Source of the DNA: Limimaricola sp027213785
GTDB lineage: Bacteria > Pseudomonadota > Alphaproteobacteria > Rhodobacterales > Rhodobacteraceae
DNA length: 64,000 nucleotides
NCBI RefSeq assembly: GCF_050847355.1
Contig: NZ_CP193755.1
Coordinates: 2,170,001 to 2,234,000, forward strand
Direction: 5' to 3'
The notes beneath the pieces are model-generated. The model was given only the letters and a program-made list of their open reading frames with translations. It had not been told where the DNA came from and searched no databases. Made by a program: the position numbers and the translations under genes. Of this stretch, positions 45,722-55,122 are shown in pieces; position 1 is the stretch's first letter, and every line of letters begins with the position of its first letter.

Positions 45722-46774
45722 TCAGGCCTTGGCCAGGCTGCGCGACAGCTCGATCATCCGCTCCACCGCGCGGCGCGCCGGCACCGCGACCTCCTCGGGG
45801 ACGACCACCTCGGGCGACAGGGTATGCAGCGACCACAGCACCTTCTCGAGGCTGATCATCTTCATGTAGGGGCACATGTTGCACGGCTTCTGGAACGCCA
45901 CGTCCGGGAACGCGTCGGTGATGTTCGAGGCCATCGAGCATTCGGTGACCAGAAGCGCCTTCTTCGGGCGCTCGCGGTCGATCCAGTCGATGATGCCGCT
46001 GGTGGAGCCGGTGAAATCGGCCTCGGCGGTCACCTCGGTCGTGCATTCGGGGTGGGCGATGATCTTCACCTCCGGGTCGGCGGCGCGGTAGGCGCGCATC
46101 TCCTCGGCGGTGTACTGCTCGTGCACGATGCAGCTGCCCTCCCACCAGACGATGCGCTTCGACGAAGCCTTGGCCACGTTGCGCGCGAGGTGCTGGTCGG
46201 GGGTCATGATGACCGTGTCGCTCTCCATCGCCTCGACGATCTGCAGCGCGTTGGCCGAGGTGCAGCAGATGTCCGAGGCGGCCTTCACCTCGGCGGTGGT
46301 GTTGACGTAGCTCACCACCGGCGCGCCCGGGTATCGGCGACGCATCTCGGCGATGCCCTCGGCGGTGATGCTCTCGGCCAGCGAGCAACCAGCCTCCATG
46401 TCGGGCATCAGCACGGTCTTGGCCGGGTTCAGGATCTTCGAGGTCTCGGCCATGAAATGCACGCCGCATTGCACGATCACCTGCGCCTCGACCTTCGTGG
46501 CCTCGATCGCCAGCTGCAGGCTGTCGCCGACCACGTCGGCGATGCCGTGATAGATCTCGGGCGTCATGTAATTGTGCGCGAGGATCACCGCGTCGCGCTC
46601 GCGCTTGAGCTTGTTGATCGCTTCGACATAGGGGGCGTGCATCGCCCAGTCGACCGGGCTCAGCACCTTGTCCATGCGGGCGTAGAGATCGGCCTGGCGC
46701 TCCGCCGCCTCCACCGATGGTGCGAGATCGTAATGCCGCGCGAGTTCCTCGCGCATGATGCGTGTCTCGAACAT
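45722..46774 (-). CDS. nadA: Quinolinate synthase
   Basis: 350 aa. Three cysteines that hold the 4Fe-4S cluster are visible in IVQCGVHFMAETSK, SDICCTSANA and FQKPCNMCPYMK. AHNYMTPEIYHGIADVVGDS near residue 66 is the substrate region. It condenses iminoaspartate with dihydroxyacetone phosphate to quinolinate. ATG 46774 has AAGG eight bases upstream; a GTG at 46783 is an alternative. It starts the nadABC operon; its cluster needs the Fe-S assembly system. Confidence 0.96.
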   Translation of the reverse strand: MFETRIMREELARHYDLAPSVEAAERQADLYARMDKVLSPVDWAMHAPYVEAINKLKRERDAVILAHNYMTPEIYHGIADVVGDSLQLAIEATKVEAQVIVQCGVHFMAETSKILNPAKTVLMPDMEAGCSLAESITAEGIAEMRRRYPGAPVVSYVNTTAEVKAASDICCTSANALQIVEAMESDTVIMTPDQHLARNVAKASSKRIVWWEGSCIVHEQYTAEEMRAYRAADPEVKIIAHPECTTEVTAEADFTGSTSGIIDWIDRERPKKALLVTECSMASNITDAFPDVAFQKPCNMCPYMKMISLEKVLWSLHTLSPEVVVPEEVAVPARRAVERMIELSRSLAKA

Positions 46775-46803
46775 GTGCCTCACCTTGCGTCAGTCGATGG
46801 CGT

Positions 46804-46820
46804 TGGCACATACAGTGCCC
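46804..46820. promoter_or_regulatory. Small palindrome upstream of nadA, possible operator
   Basis: TGGCAC-ATACA-GTGCCC is a short inverted repeat (5-bp arms GGCAC/GTGCC) 30-46 bp upstream of the nadA start. Its position fits an operator. I cannot assign it to a known NAD regulator. Confidence 0.3.
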
Positions 46821-46845
46821 GGCGGAGAAGTTCCAGATCGCGCGT

Positions 46846-48294
46846 TCAGGACCAAAGGCCGAAGCCCACCGCCCAGAGCGTCAGCAGCACGCCGGTGACC
46901 AGCGCGTAGGCGCCGTTCCACTTCAGCCCGACATGCAGCGCGCTCTTGCCCGCGAAATTGCCGGTGAGCAGCGTCGTCGCGGTGAAGGGCGAGGTGATCC
47001 CCGAAATCGCCCAGCCGGCGGTGATCGCGATGAACAGCGCGACAGGGCTCACCCCCATCGCCTCGGGAGACGGCAGCAGCGGGAACAGCAGCGTCACGGC
47101 GAGGATCGGGTTCATGCCGACCTGACCGGTCACGGGGATGAACCAGACCAGCAGGCCAAGGATCAACGGTCCGGGCAGCGCCTCGATCAGCGGCGCGAAC
47201 TCGGCCACATGCGGCGCCAGCAGTCCCGCACCCGCGGTGCCGATATATCCCGCCATCATCAGCAGCGTCAGTTCGGGCCGGTAGCGCGGCAGTTCGCGCG
47301 CCGTGTAGCGGCCCGCTCGCGCGAGCGCCCCGCGCGGCCCCTCCTGCAACAGCACCCAGCCCAGCGCCAGAAGCGGTACCACCAGAAGCACCGCGCCGAC
47401 CACCCGCACCTCGAAGGCCACGTGCAGCAGCCAGACCGGCAGACCGAGCAGCGCCAGAAGCAGCACCAGCGGCAGCACCGCCTTCGGGCCGCCCTCGGGC
47501 GCGTGGCGCACCGGGGTGCGCGAGAGCTTCGGCTTGAAGATCTGGTCCATCGCCCAACCGGTGCCGGCAACGATCAGCCCGGTCACCATCGCGGGCAGCA
47601 CCGTGGATTTATAAGGCGCACCCGGCAGCAGCGCGCCGGTGATCGCGACCGAGAAGGAGAGCGGCGACCAGGGCAGCACCGACACGAAGCCGCGCTGGAT
47701 CGCCAGCAGCATGCGCCGGGTGCGGTGAAACCGGATCTCGGGGTCCGGCTCGCGCTCGGAACTGGCGACCGAGAGGCTCCCCAGAAGCGCGATCGAGCCG
47801 TAATTGAGCAGCACCGAGAAGGCCTGCCCTCCCAGCGTCAGCGCGAGGTAGCGCCGCCCCGGCGGCTGCGCCGCCAGATACTGGCCGCAGGCCCGGATCG
47901 CGGGCGAGGTCTCGGCCGCCGAGCGCAGCGTGGCGAGCGCCACGAAGAAGGCGCCGATGAAGGCCGCGGAGCCGAAGCCGGCGAGGACTCGCGCGGTCCA
48001 GTCGCCGCCCTGCGCCCAGAGCGCCGCCGTGACCAGAAGTGCCACCACCACGAAGCCCAGCCGCCGCCCGCGCAACCGCCATGCCAGCAGCGCCACGACG
48101 ACCGGCACCAGCAGCGCCGCGGCCCGCCCCGCCCCGGTCGCGGGAGCCCAATCCTTGAGCGTGACGCAGAGGGTCAGCGTCACCAGCGCCATGCCGAGCA
48201 GAGGCTCGGGCCGCATGGCGGCAGGCGGCGCGTCGTGCCCGGCGCGGGCGGGGCGCGCCGCGCGCCGCACGGGAAAGCGGAACTGGAAGGCCAT
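46846..48294 (-). CDS. Polytopic membrane protein, putative ion-transporter superfamily permease
   Basis: 482 aa with 11-13 hydrophobic segments. GQVGMNPILAVTLLFPLL near residue 390 and AGWAISGITSPFTATTLL near residue 430 resemble paired hairpin motifs of IT-superfamily (DASS/CitM-like) carriers, but I cannot name a family with certainty. No signal peptide; it is an inner-membrane protein. It is on the same strand 71 bp upstream of nadA and may be co-transcribed with it, which would suggest a link to NAD precursors or aspartate. That is speculation. Confidence 0.75.
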   Translation of the reverse strand: MAFQFRFPVRRAARPARAGHDAPPAAMRPEPLLGMALVTLTLCVTLKDWAPATGAGRAAALLVPVVVALLAWRLRGRRLGFVVVALLVTAALWAQGGDWTARVLAGFGSAAFIGAFFVALATLRSAAETSPAIRACGQYLAAQPPGRRYLALTLGGQAFSVLLNYGSIALLGSLSVASSEREPDPEIRFHRTRRMLLAIQRGFVSVLPWSPLSFSVAITGALLPGAPYKSTVLPAMVTGLIVAGTGWAMDQIFKPKLSRTPVRHAPEGGPKAVLPLVLLLALLGLPVWLLHVAFEVRVVGAVLLVVPLLALGWVLLQEGPRGALARAGRYTARELPRYRPELTLLMMAGYIGTAGAGLLAPHVAEFAPLIEALPGPLILGLLVWFIPVTGQVGMNPILAVTLLFPLLPSPEAMGVSPVALFIAITAGWAISGITSPFTATTLLTGNFAGKSALHVGLKWNGAYALVTGVLLTLWAVGFGLWS

Positions 48295-48527
48295 GAATCG
48301 GGGTCCGGAATTGCTCGCGCGACCATGGCCCCGCGCGCAGGCGCCCGCAAGGCAGGCCGCGCCGCCGAAAGCGGGGCGAATAACCGGTCGGATCGTCCCG
48401 TTTCCGCCGGGTCAGAGGAACGGGGGGTCTTGCCTGACGCGTCCCGCTGGGACAGGCTGCCGTCACAACGCATCGGCCAACCGGCGAAACATGTGCCGGA
48501 GAAGGTCGGGCTGACAGGGAGAACGAC

Positions 48528-50111
48528 ATGAAGATGAAGACATGGCTCGCCGCCGGCGCCGCCACCCTCGCGCTTGCGGGCGCCGCCCAGGCGCAGAACC
48601 TCGTCTATTGCTCGGAAGGCAGCCCCGAGGGCTTCGACCCGGCGCTCTACACCTCCGGCACCACTTTCGACGCCTCGTCGCACACGGTCTACAACCAGCT
48701 GGTCGAGTTCAAGACCGGCACCACCGAGGTGGTTCCGGGACTCGCCGAGAGCTGGGAAGTCTCCGAGGATGGCACCGAGATCACCTTCAAGCTGCGCCAG
48801 GGCGTGAAATTCCACTCGAACGACCAGTTCACCCCGTCGCGCGACTTCAACGCCGACGACGTGATCTTCTCCTTCGAGCGCCAGGGCAAGGACGACCACC
48901 CGTTCCACATGGCCTCGGGCGGCACCTGGGAATACTACCAGGGCATGTCGATGCCCGACCTGATCGAGAGCATCGAGAAGGTCGATGACTACACCGTCAA
49001 GTTCAAGCTGACCCGCCCCGAGGCACCCTTCGTCGCCAACATGGCGATGGACTTCGCCTCGATCCTCTCGGCCGAGTATGCCGACGCGGTCGCGGACAAC
49101 CCGGAGATGCTGAACCAGCAGCCGATCGGCACCGGCCCGTTCAGCTTCGTGGCCTACCAGAAGGACGCGGTGATCCGCTACGAGCGCTTCGACGACTACT
49201 GGGGCGAGCCCGCCAAGGTCGAGAACCTGATCTTCGCGATCACCCCCGACGCCTCCGTCCGCTACCAGAAGCTGCAGGCGGGCGAGTGCCACGTCATGCC
49301 CTACCCGAACCCCGCCGACATCGCCGCGATGAAGGAGGCCGAGGGCATCGAGGTGATGGAGCAGGAAGGCCTCAACGTCGGCTACCTCGCCTACAACACG
49401 ACGCAGGCGCCGTTCGACCAGCCCGAGGTGCGCAAGGCGCTCAACATGGCGATCGACAAGCAGGCGATCCTCGACGTGGTGTTCCAGGGCTCCGGCAAGG
49501 TCGCCAAGAACCCGATCCCGCCGACCATGTGGTCCTACAACGACGCGGTCGAGGACGATCCCTACGATCCCGAGGCCGCCAAGCAGATGCTGGAAGAAGC
49601 CGGCGTCAGCGATCTGAGCATGAAGATCTGGGCGATGCCGGTGCAGCGCCCCTACAACCCGAACGCCCGGCGCATGGCCGAGCTGATCCAGGAAGACATG
49701 TCCGAGATCGGCGTCGACGTGGAGATCGTCTCCTACGAGTGGGGCGAGTATCTCGAGCGGTCCAAGGCCGAGGATCGCGACGGCGCGGTGCTGCTGGGCT
49801 GGACCGGCGACAATGGCGACCCGGACAACTTCCTCGCCGTGCTGCTTGGCTGTGACGGCGTCGGCGGCTCGAACCGCGCGCAGTGGTGCAACGAGGAGTT
49901 CGAGGCGCTGATCCAGGAAGCCAAGACCAAGTCCACCCAGGAAGAGCGCGCCGCGCTCTACGAAGAGGCGCAGATGGTCTTCAAGGAGCAGGCACCCTGG
50001 GCCACCATCGCCCATTCGGTCGTCTCGATGCCAATGCGCGAAGAGGTCGAGGGCTATGTGGTGCACCCGCTGGGCGGCCACTTGTTCGACAACGTCTCGA
50101 TCGCCGAATAA
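48528..50111 (+). CDS. dppA: Peptide ABC transporter periplasmic binding protein
   Basis: 527 aa, SBP family 5. The signal peptide ends AGAAQAQ near residue 23; the mature part starts LVYCSEGSPEGFDPALYTSG, the hallmark of DppA. ALNMAIDKQAILDVVFQG near residue 305 and NPIPPTMW are further family segments. It binds dipeptides (or heme or similar ligands) in the periplasm for DppBCDF. CAGGGAGA precedes the start. A hairpin after its stop reduces read-through, giving excess binding protein. Confidence 0.94.
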   Translation: MKMKTWLAAGAATLALAGAAQAQNLVYCSEGSPEGFDPALYTSGTTFDASSHTVYNQLVEFKTGTTEVVPGLAESWEVSEDGTEITFKLRQGVKFHSNDQFTPSRDFNADDVIFSFERQGKDDHPFHMASGGTWEYYQGMSMPDLIESIEKVDDYTVKFKLTRPEAPFVANMAMDFASILSAEYADAVADNPEMLNQQPIGTGPFSFVAYQKDAVIRYERFDDYWGEPAKVENLIFAITPDASVRYQKLQAGECHVMPYPNPADIAAMKEAEGIEVMEQEGLNVGYLAYNTTQAPFDQPEVRKALNMAIDKQAILDVVFQGSGKVAKNPIPPTMWSYNDAVEDDPYDPEAAKQMLEEAGVSDLSMKIWAMPVQRPYNPNARRMAELIQEDMSEIGVDVEIVSYEWGEYLERSKAEDRDGAVLLGWTGDNGDPDNFLAVLLGCDGVGGSNRAQWCNEEFEALIQEAKTKSTQEERAALYEEAQMVFKEQAPWATIAHSVVSMPMREEVEGYVVHPLGGHLFDNVSIAE

Positions 50112-50132
50112 ACCGCGCGACAGCGCAACCGG

Positions 50133-50163
50133 GGTCCGGGGCCGTCATGGCCCCGGACCTTTC
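50133..50163 (+). terminator. Hairpin after dppA, partial terminator
   Basis: GGTCCGGGGCC and GGCCCCGGACC form a perfect 11-bp stem with a GTCAT loop, followed by TTTCG. The short T-run suggests attenuation rather than a complete stop. Confidence 0.7.
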
Positions 50164-50363
50164 GCATATCCGGGGCATGGCGCTTGACCGTCGCGTCACC
50201 GGGGGCGCAGGCTCGGGTCACGACCCGGCGTCAGGCATCACGAAAACTCGACAAGTCCGTGAACTCTGTGATACGTGGCGCGCTTCAAGGGCGGAACCGA
50301 CGGTTCTGCCGCCGACCGAGACCCCGATTGCCCGATCACCCGCAACAGGAGACCCGTACCGGC

Positions 50364-50432
50364 ATGGTCACCCTCGATTCCCACGGCAGCGCCGCGTTCG
50401 CGCGGTCCGGCCCCGACATGGCGGGCCGCTGA
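50364..50432 (+). CDS. Possible 22-aa leader peptide ahead of dppB
   Basis: The frame starts MVTLDSHGSAAF and ends with TGA one base before the dppB ATG. AGGAG lies 12-16 bases upstream, a long but usable distance. It could couple translation into dppB, which itself has no good Shine-Dalgarno. It may also be chance. Confidence 0.25.
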   Translation: MVTLDSHGSAAFARSGPDMAGR

Positions 50433-50433
50433 G

Positions 50434-51441
50434 ATGCTGCGCTACGTGCTGTCGCGCTTCGCGACCTTCCTGCCGACCTTCATCGGCGTCACCCTCATCT
50501 CCTTCGCCTTCATCCGCGTGCTGCCGGGCGATCCGATCATCGTCATGGCGGGCGAGCGCGGCATGACGCAGGAACGCTATGACGAGCTGGTCGTGCAGTT
50601 CGGCTTCGACCGGCCGATCCTCGCGCAGTACTGGGATTACCTGACCGGCGTGCTGCAGGGCGATCTCGGCAACAGCTACGTCACCAAGCGCCCGGTCTGG
50701 GACGAGTTCTTCGCGCTGTTCCCGGCGACGCTGGAGCTGTCGATCTGCGCGATGATCTTCGCGGTGGCGCTGGGCCTTCCCGCGGGCGTGATCGCGGCGA
50801 TGAACCGCGGCAAGTTCTTCGACCGGACGCTGATGTCCACCGCGCTGGTGGGCTACTCGATGCCGATCTTCTGGTGGGCGCTGCTCCTGATCATCGTGTT
50901 CTCGGGCAATCTCGGCTGGACCCCGGTCTCGGGCCGGATCGACCTGCTCTACTATTTCGACGACGTCACCGGCTTCATGCTGATCGACAGCCTGATCTCG
51001 GGCCAGGACGGCGCCTTCACCTCCGCCGTGCGACACCTGATCCTGCCGACCATCGTGCTCGGAACCATCCCGCTCGCGGTGATCGCGCGCCAGACCCGCT
51101 CGGCCATGCTCGAGGTCCTCGGCGAGGATTACATCCGCACGGCACGGGCCAAGGGCCTGCCGCCGGGCCGGATCAACGGGCTGCACGCGCTCCGCAACGC
51201 GTTGATCCCGGTCATCACCGTGATCGGCCTGTCGGTCGGCACGCTGCTCGCCGGCGCGATCCTGACCGAGACGATCTTCTCCTGGCCGGGCATCGGCAAG
51301 TGGATGGTCGATTCGATCTTCCGCCGCGACTACCCGGTCGTGCAGGGCGGCCTGCTGCTCATCGCCGTGATGGTGATGGTGGTGAACCTGACCGTCGACC
51401 TGCTCTACGGCCTCATCAATCCCAAGATCAGGAAGCGCTGA
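50434..51441 (+). CDS. dppB: Peptide ABC transporter permease DppB
   Basis: 335 aa, six membrane helices. The N-terminus LRYVLSRFATFLPTFIGVTL and FIRVLPGDP are the usual DppB start, and the EAA loop reads EDYIRTARAKGLPPGRIN near residue 232. It forms the channel with DppC in the inner membrane. Its stop overlaps the dppC start by one base (TGATG). Confidence 0.95.
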   Translation: MLRYVLSRFATFLPTFIGVTLISFAFIRVLPGDPIIVMAGERGMTQERYDELVVQFGFDRPILAQYWDYLTGVLQGDLGNSYVTKRPVWDEFFALFPATLELSICAMIFAVALGLPAGVIAAMNRGKFFDRTLMSTALVGYSMPIFWWALLLIIVFSGNLGWTPVSGRIDLLYYFDDVTGFMLIDSLISGQDGAFTSAVRHLILPTIVLGTIPLAVIARQTRSAMLEVLGEDYIRTARAKGLPPGRINGLHALRNALIPVITVIGLSVGTLLAGAILTETIFSWPGIGKWMVDSIFRRDYPVVQGGLLLIAVMVMVVNLTVDLLYGLINPKIRKR

Positions 51442-52349
51442 TGGACCACGCACTTTCCAAAGAGGTGGAAACCCAGGTCGAGAAGCGTCCCGGCCGGCTC
51501 TCCGAGTTCTGGTTCTATTTCCGCGAGAACCGCGGCGCCGTGTTCGGCTTCTGGGTCTTCGTCGTCTTCGTGTTCATCGCGGCCACCGCGCCGTGGATCG
51601 CGCCGCACGACCCGACGCAGCAGTTCCGCGAATTCGCGCTGATCCCGCCCGCGTGGCAGGAGGGCGGCAACTGGAGCTTCCCGCTGGGCACCGACCCCTT
51701 GGGCCGCGACATGCTCTCGCGGCTCTTGAACGGCGCGCGCTACTCGTTCTTCGTGGGCATCGTCGTGGTCGTGGTCGCGGCGTCGGGCGGCATCCTCCTG
51801 GGCCTGCTGGCGGGCTTCTCGCCGAAATGGCTCGACGCGATCATCATGCGGCTGATGGACATCATCCTCGCCTTTCCGTCGCTCTTGCTGGCGCTGGTGC
51901 TGGTGGCGATCCTCGGGCCATCGCTCCTGAACGCGATGATCGCCATCGCGATCGTGCTGCAGCCGCATTACGTGCGCCTGACCCGCGCCAGCGTGATCGG
52001 CGAGCTGGGCGAGGACTACGTCACCTCGGCCCGCGTCGCGGGTGCCGGGCTGTGGCGGCTGATGTTCGTCACGGTGCTGCCGAACTGCCTCGCTCCGATC
52101 ATCGTGCAGGCGGCGCTCAGCTTCTCCACCGCGATCCTCGACGCGGCGGCGCTGGGCTTCCTCGGCATGGGCGCGCAGCCTCCGACCCCGGAATGGGGCA
52201 CGATGCTGGCCGAGGCGCGCGAGTTCATCCTGCGCGCATGGTGGGTGGTCACCCTGCCCGGCCTCGCGATCCTGATCACCGTGCTCGCCATCAACCTGAT
52301 GGGCGATGGTCTGCGCGACGCGCTCGACCCGAAACTGAAGCGGAGCTGA
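51441..52349 (+). CDS. dppC: Peptide ABC transporter permease DppC
   Basis: 302 aa. After a cytosolic N-terminus of about 30 residues the first helix is FGFWVFVVFVFIAATAPWIA; PLGTDPLGRDMLSRLLNGAR near residue 80 is the DppC signature, and the EAA loop is EDYVTSARVAGAGLWRLM near residue 192. It pairs with DppB. It is followed by dppD after 4 nt. Confidence 0.95.
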   Translation: MDHALSKEVETQVEKRPGRLSEFWFYFRENRGAVFGFWVFVVFVFIAATAPWIAPHDPTQQFREFALIPPAWQEGGNWSFPLGTDPLGRDMLSRLLNGARYSFFVGIVVVVVAASGGILLGLLAGFSPKWLDAIIMRLMDIILAFPSLLLALVLVAILGPSLLNAMIAIAIVLQPHYVRLTRASVIGELGEDYVTSARVAGAGLWRLMFVTVLPNCLAPIIVQAALSFSTAILDAAALGFLGMGAQPPTPEWGTMLAEAREFILRAWWVVTLPGLAILITVLAINLMGDGLRDALDPKLKRS

Positions 52350-52353
52350 TCTC

Positions 52354-53331
52354 ATGAGTCTTCTGAGACTGCGCAACCTCTCGGTCGAGTTTGCGACCAC
52401 CGGCGGCCGGTTCCGCGCCGTCGACCAGGTCGATCTCGACGTGGACAAGGGCGACGTGCTGGCCATCGTCGGCGAAAGCGGCTCCGGCAAATCGGTGTCG
52501 ATGCTGGCGCTGATGGGGCTCTTGCCCTGGACCGCCAAGGTGACGGCGGACGAGATGATCTTCGACGGGCACGACCTGTCGAAGATGTCGGCCCGGGCCC
52601 GCCGCAAGATCGTCGGCAAGGACCTCGCGATGATCTTCCAGGAGCCGATGTCCTCGCTCAACCCCTGCTTCACCGTGGGCTTCCAGATCCGCGAGGCGCT
52701 GCGCATCCATCTCGGCATGGACCGCAAGGCCGCGCAGGCCCGCGCGCTGGAGCTGTTCGATCTGGTCGGCATCCCCGACCCCGAGCAGCGGCTCAAGGCG
52801 TTCCCGCACCAGATGTCGGGCGGCATGAACCAGCGGGTGATGATCGCCATGGCGATCTCGTGCAATCCCAAGCTGCTGATCGCCGACGAGCCGACCACTG
52901 CGCTCGACGTGACGATCCAGGCGCAGATCCTCGACCTGCTCGTCAGGCTGCGCGACGAGACCGGCATGGGGCTGGTGCTGATCACCCATGACATGGGCGT
53001 GGTGGCCGAGACCGCGCAGCGCGTCTCGGTGCATTACGCGGGCCAGAAGGTCGAGGAGCAGCCGGTGCGCCCGCTGTTCCGGTCGCCGCACCACCCATAT
53101 ACCTCGGCGTTGCTCGCGGCCCTGCCCGAGCGCGCCACCGACAAGCGGCTGCCGACCATTCCCGGCGTGGTGCCGGGACAGTTCGACCGGCCGCAGGGCT
53201 GCCTGTTCTCGCCGCGCTGCCCCTATGCGGACGACCATTGCCGCAAGGTGCCGCCCAAGCCGCGCGGGCCGGATCTCGGCCTCGCGCGCTGCCACTACCC
53301 GCTCAACACCGACGAAAGGCTCGCCTCGTGA
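52354..53331 (+). CDS. dppD: Peptide ABC transporter ATPase DppD
   Basis: 325 aa. Walker A GESGSGKS near residue 42, signature MSGGMNQRVMIAMA near residue 155, Walker B LLIADEPTTALD near residue 176. The C-terminal oligopeptide-family extension has GCLFSPRCPYADDHC with cysteines that in this family can hold a 4Fe-4S cluster. Its stop overlaps the dppF GTG start (GTGA). Confidence 0.95.
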   Translation: MSLLRLRNLSVEFATTGGRFRAVDQVDLDVDKGDVLAIVGESGSGKSVSMLALMGLLPWTAKVTADEMIFDGHDLSKMSARARRKIVGKDLAMIFQEPMSSLNPCFTVGFQIREALRIHLGMDRKAAQARALELFDLVGIPDPEQRLKAFPHQMSGGMNQRVMIAMAISCNPKLLIADEPTTALDVTIQAQILDLLVRLRDETGMGLVLITHDMGVVAETAQRVSVHYAGQKVEEQPVRPLFRSPHHPYTSALLAALPERATDKRLPTIPGVVPGQFDRPQGCLFSPRCPYADDHCRKVPPKPRGPDLGLARCHYPLNTDERLAS

Positions 53332-54362
53332 GTGCCGTGACCACAGACGCCCATGACACGACATCGCCCGCCAAGACCGGCCCCGTCGTCACCGCGCGCG
53401 GCCTCACCCGCCATTACGAGGTTGGCGGCGGTCTTTTTTCCAAGCCGCGCGTGGTGCGCGCGCTGTCGGATCTCGATTTCGAGCTGACGCCGGGCCGGAC
53501 GCTGGCCGTGGTCGGCGAATCCGGTTGCGGCAAGTCCACCCTCGCCCGGGTCGTGACGCTGATCGAGGAGCCGACCCGCGGCGAGTTGTCGATCTCGGGC
53601 ACCGACGCCACGCCGGACGCGTGGAAAAGCCTGCGCTCCAAGGTGCAGATCGTGTTCCAGGACCCCTACGGCTCGCTCAACCCGCGCCAGCGAATCGGCC
53701 AGATCCTGATGGAGCCCCTGCTGATCAACCGCCCCCAGATGCCGACATCCGAGCGCGAGGCCAAGGCGCGCGAGATGTTGCGGCTGGTGGGCCTGCGGCC
53801 CGAGCATTTCGACCGCTACCCGCACATGTTCTCGGGCGGCCAGCGTCAGCGCATCGCCATCGGCCGGGCGCTGATGCTGGAGCCCGAGGTGCTGGTGCTC
53901 GACGAGCCGGTCTCGGCGCTCGACGTGTCGATCCAGTCCTCGGTGCTGAACCTGCTGATCGACCTGCAGGAGCGGATGCAACTGGCCTATCTCTTCATCA
54001 GCCATGACCTGTCGGTGGTGCGTCACGTCGCCGACGAGGTAAAGGTGATGTATCTGGGCCGAGCGGTGGAGACGGGCCCGAAGGACATGATCTTCGACAA
54101 CCCGCAGCACCCCTACACCAAGGCGCTGCTCTCGGCGACGCCGCGCGCCGATCCGGAGGCCGCCAAGGAGCGGATCAAGCTCGAAGGCGAACTGCCCTCG
54201 CCACTCGCCGTGCCGCCGGGCTGCGCCTTCGCGCCGCGCTGCTGGAAGGCGCAGGACAAGTGCCGGAAGCAGCGCCCCCTGCTCGACGGGGCGGTGCAGA
54301 AATCGGCCTGCTTCTTCCCCGAGGGCGAGGGCAAGCCCTCGGCCGAGGCGCCGGAAAGCTGA
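53328..54362 (+). CDS. dppF: Peptide ABC transporter ATPase DppF (GTG start)
   Basis: 344 aa. Walker A GESGCGKS near residue 64, signature FSGGQRQRIAIGRAL near residue 166, Walker B VLVLDEPVSALD near residue 186, and the C-terminal GCAFAPRCWKAQDKC motif. It completes the DppBCDF importer. GTG 53328 overlaps the dppD stop; no better start exists before the conserved sequence. A terminator follows. Confidence 0.95.
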   Translation: MSAVTTDAHDTTSPAKTGPVVTARGLTRHYEVGGGLFSKPRVVRALSDLDFELTPGRTLAVVGESGCGKSTLARVVTLIEEPTRGELSISGTDATPDAWKSLRSKVQIVFQDPYGSLNPRQRIGQILMEPLLINRPQMPTSEREAKAREMLRLVGLRPEHFDRYPHMFSGGQRQRIAIGRALMLEPEVLVLDEPVSALDVSIQSSVLNLLIDLQERMQLAYLFISHDLSVVRHVADEVKVMYLGRAVETGPKDMIFDNPQHPYTKALLSATPRADPEAAKERIKLEGELPSPLAVPPGCAFAPRCWKAQDKCRKQRPLLDGAVQKSACFFPEGEGKPSAEAPES

Positions 54363-54367
54363 TACAG

Positions 54368-54396
54368 GAAGGGGGCCGAACGGCCCCCTTCTCCTT
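54368..54396. terminator. Terminator after dppF
   Basis: GAAGGGGGCC and GGCCCCCTTC pair over 10 bp with a GAAC loop, followed by TCCTTT. Being symmetric it can also end the minus-strand hydrolase gene at 54405. Confidence 0.85.
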
Positions 54397-54404
54397 TCCA
54401 GGTG

Positions 54405-55064
54405 TCAAAGCTGCTGCTTTCTCCACTGCTCCACTGTATCGATGGCTTCGCCGATGGCCCGCCGCGCGGCATCACGCCCTTCGGCATGATCGAAGCCATG
54501 ATCGGCCCCCGCGACCATCCGCAGGGTCAGCCCCGGCTGTCGCCCGAGAGCTTCCAGCAGCTCCGGGCGGTTTGAGGGATCCTCGGTTCCCAGCACCGCT
54601 ACCCCAACTCCCGGCCAGTTGCGCATCCAGGACAAAAGCGGCGTGCCGAGCAGGCTCGGGGTCAACCAGACCGCCCGGGTCCGTTCCGAGGCGCCGATCC
54701 CGGCCGACAATGCCGCCCCCATCGATAGCGTGCCGAGCGACTTGCCGATCAGCCAGACCCGTTCATAAGCGCGCATGGCCGACAGATGCGCCCCGATATC
54801 CCGCCCATCCGCCGCGATGCGGGCGAACTGCTCGGCATCGGGGGCAGTCATGAAGGCCTCATCCTCGGCATAGTCGAAAGCCAGCCGCGCCATGTCGCAG
54901 CCTGCCCGCTCAAACAGGGCAGCCGTGCCCCGCAGCAGCGGGCGGTCGCAGCCATAGCGCAACCCCGGCAGCACGACCGCCAGATCACGCCCCTTTCCGG
55001 CGGTGAAATCCGCCCGAAGCGGCGGCCGGCCGGTCGAGGAGGGAATGCGGAGGGTCTCGGTCAT
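54405..55064 (-). CDS. Alpha/beta-fold hydrolase
   Basis: 219 aa. The nucleophile elbow is LIGKSLGTLSMG near residue 104 (Ser in GKSLG), an Asp candidate lies in GTEDPSNRP and the catalytic His in GADHGFDHAEG near residue 190. No signal peptide. It lies 58 bp downstream of livF on the same strand and could be the last gene of the Liv operon. Its substrate is unknown; an aryl or acyl ester connected with the neighbouring phenylacetate genes is possible. Confidence 0.82.
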   Translation of the reverse strand: MTETLRIPSSTGRPPLRADFTAGKGRDLAVVLPGLRYGCDRPLLRGTAALFERAGCDMARLAFDYAEDEAFMTAPDAEQFARIAADGRDIGAHLSAMRAYERVWLIGKSLGTLSMGAALSAGIGASERTRAVWLTPSLLGTPLLSWMRNWPGVGVAVLGTEDPSNRPELLEALGRQPGLTLRMVAGADHGFDHAEGRDAARRAIGEAIDTVEQWRKQQL

Positions 55065-55122
55065 GCCCAGACCCTGGGTCCGGCCGTCCCGTCCTACAAG
55101 CGAAAGTTGCGGGAAACGACCG

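Larger units (their letters stand above)
50112..50433 (+). other. 322-bp dppA-dppB intergenic region
   Basis: It begins with a strong hairpin (50133-50163), then about 200 bp without a recognisable gene, and ends with a 22-codon reading frame one base from the dppB start. I see no tRNA or second promoter of good quality. Confidence 0.6.
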
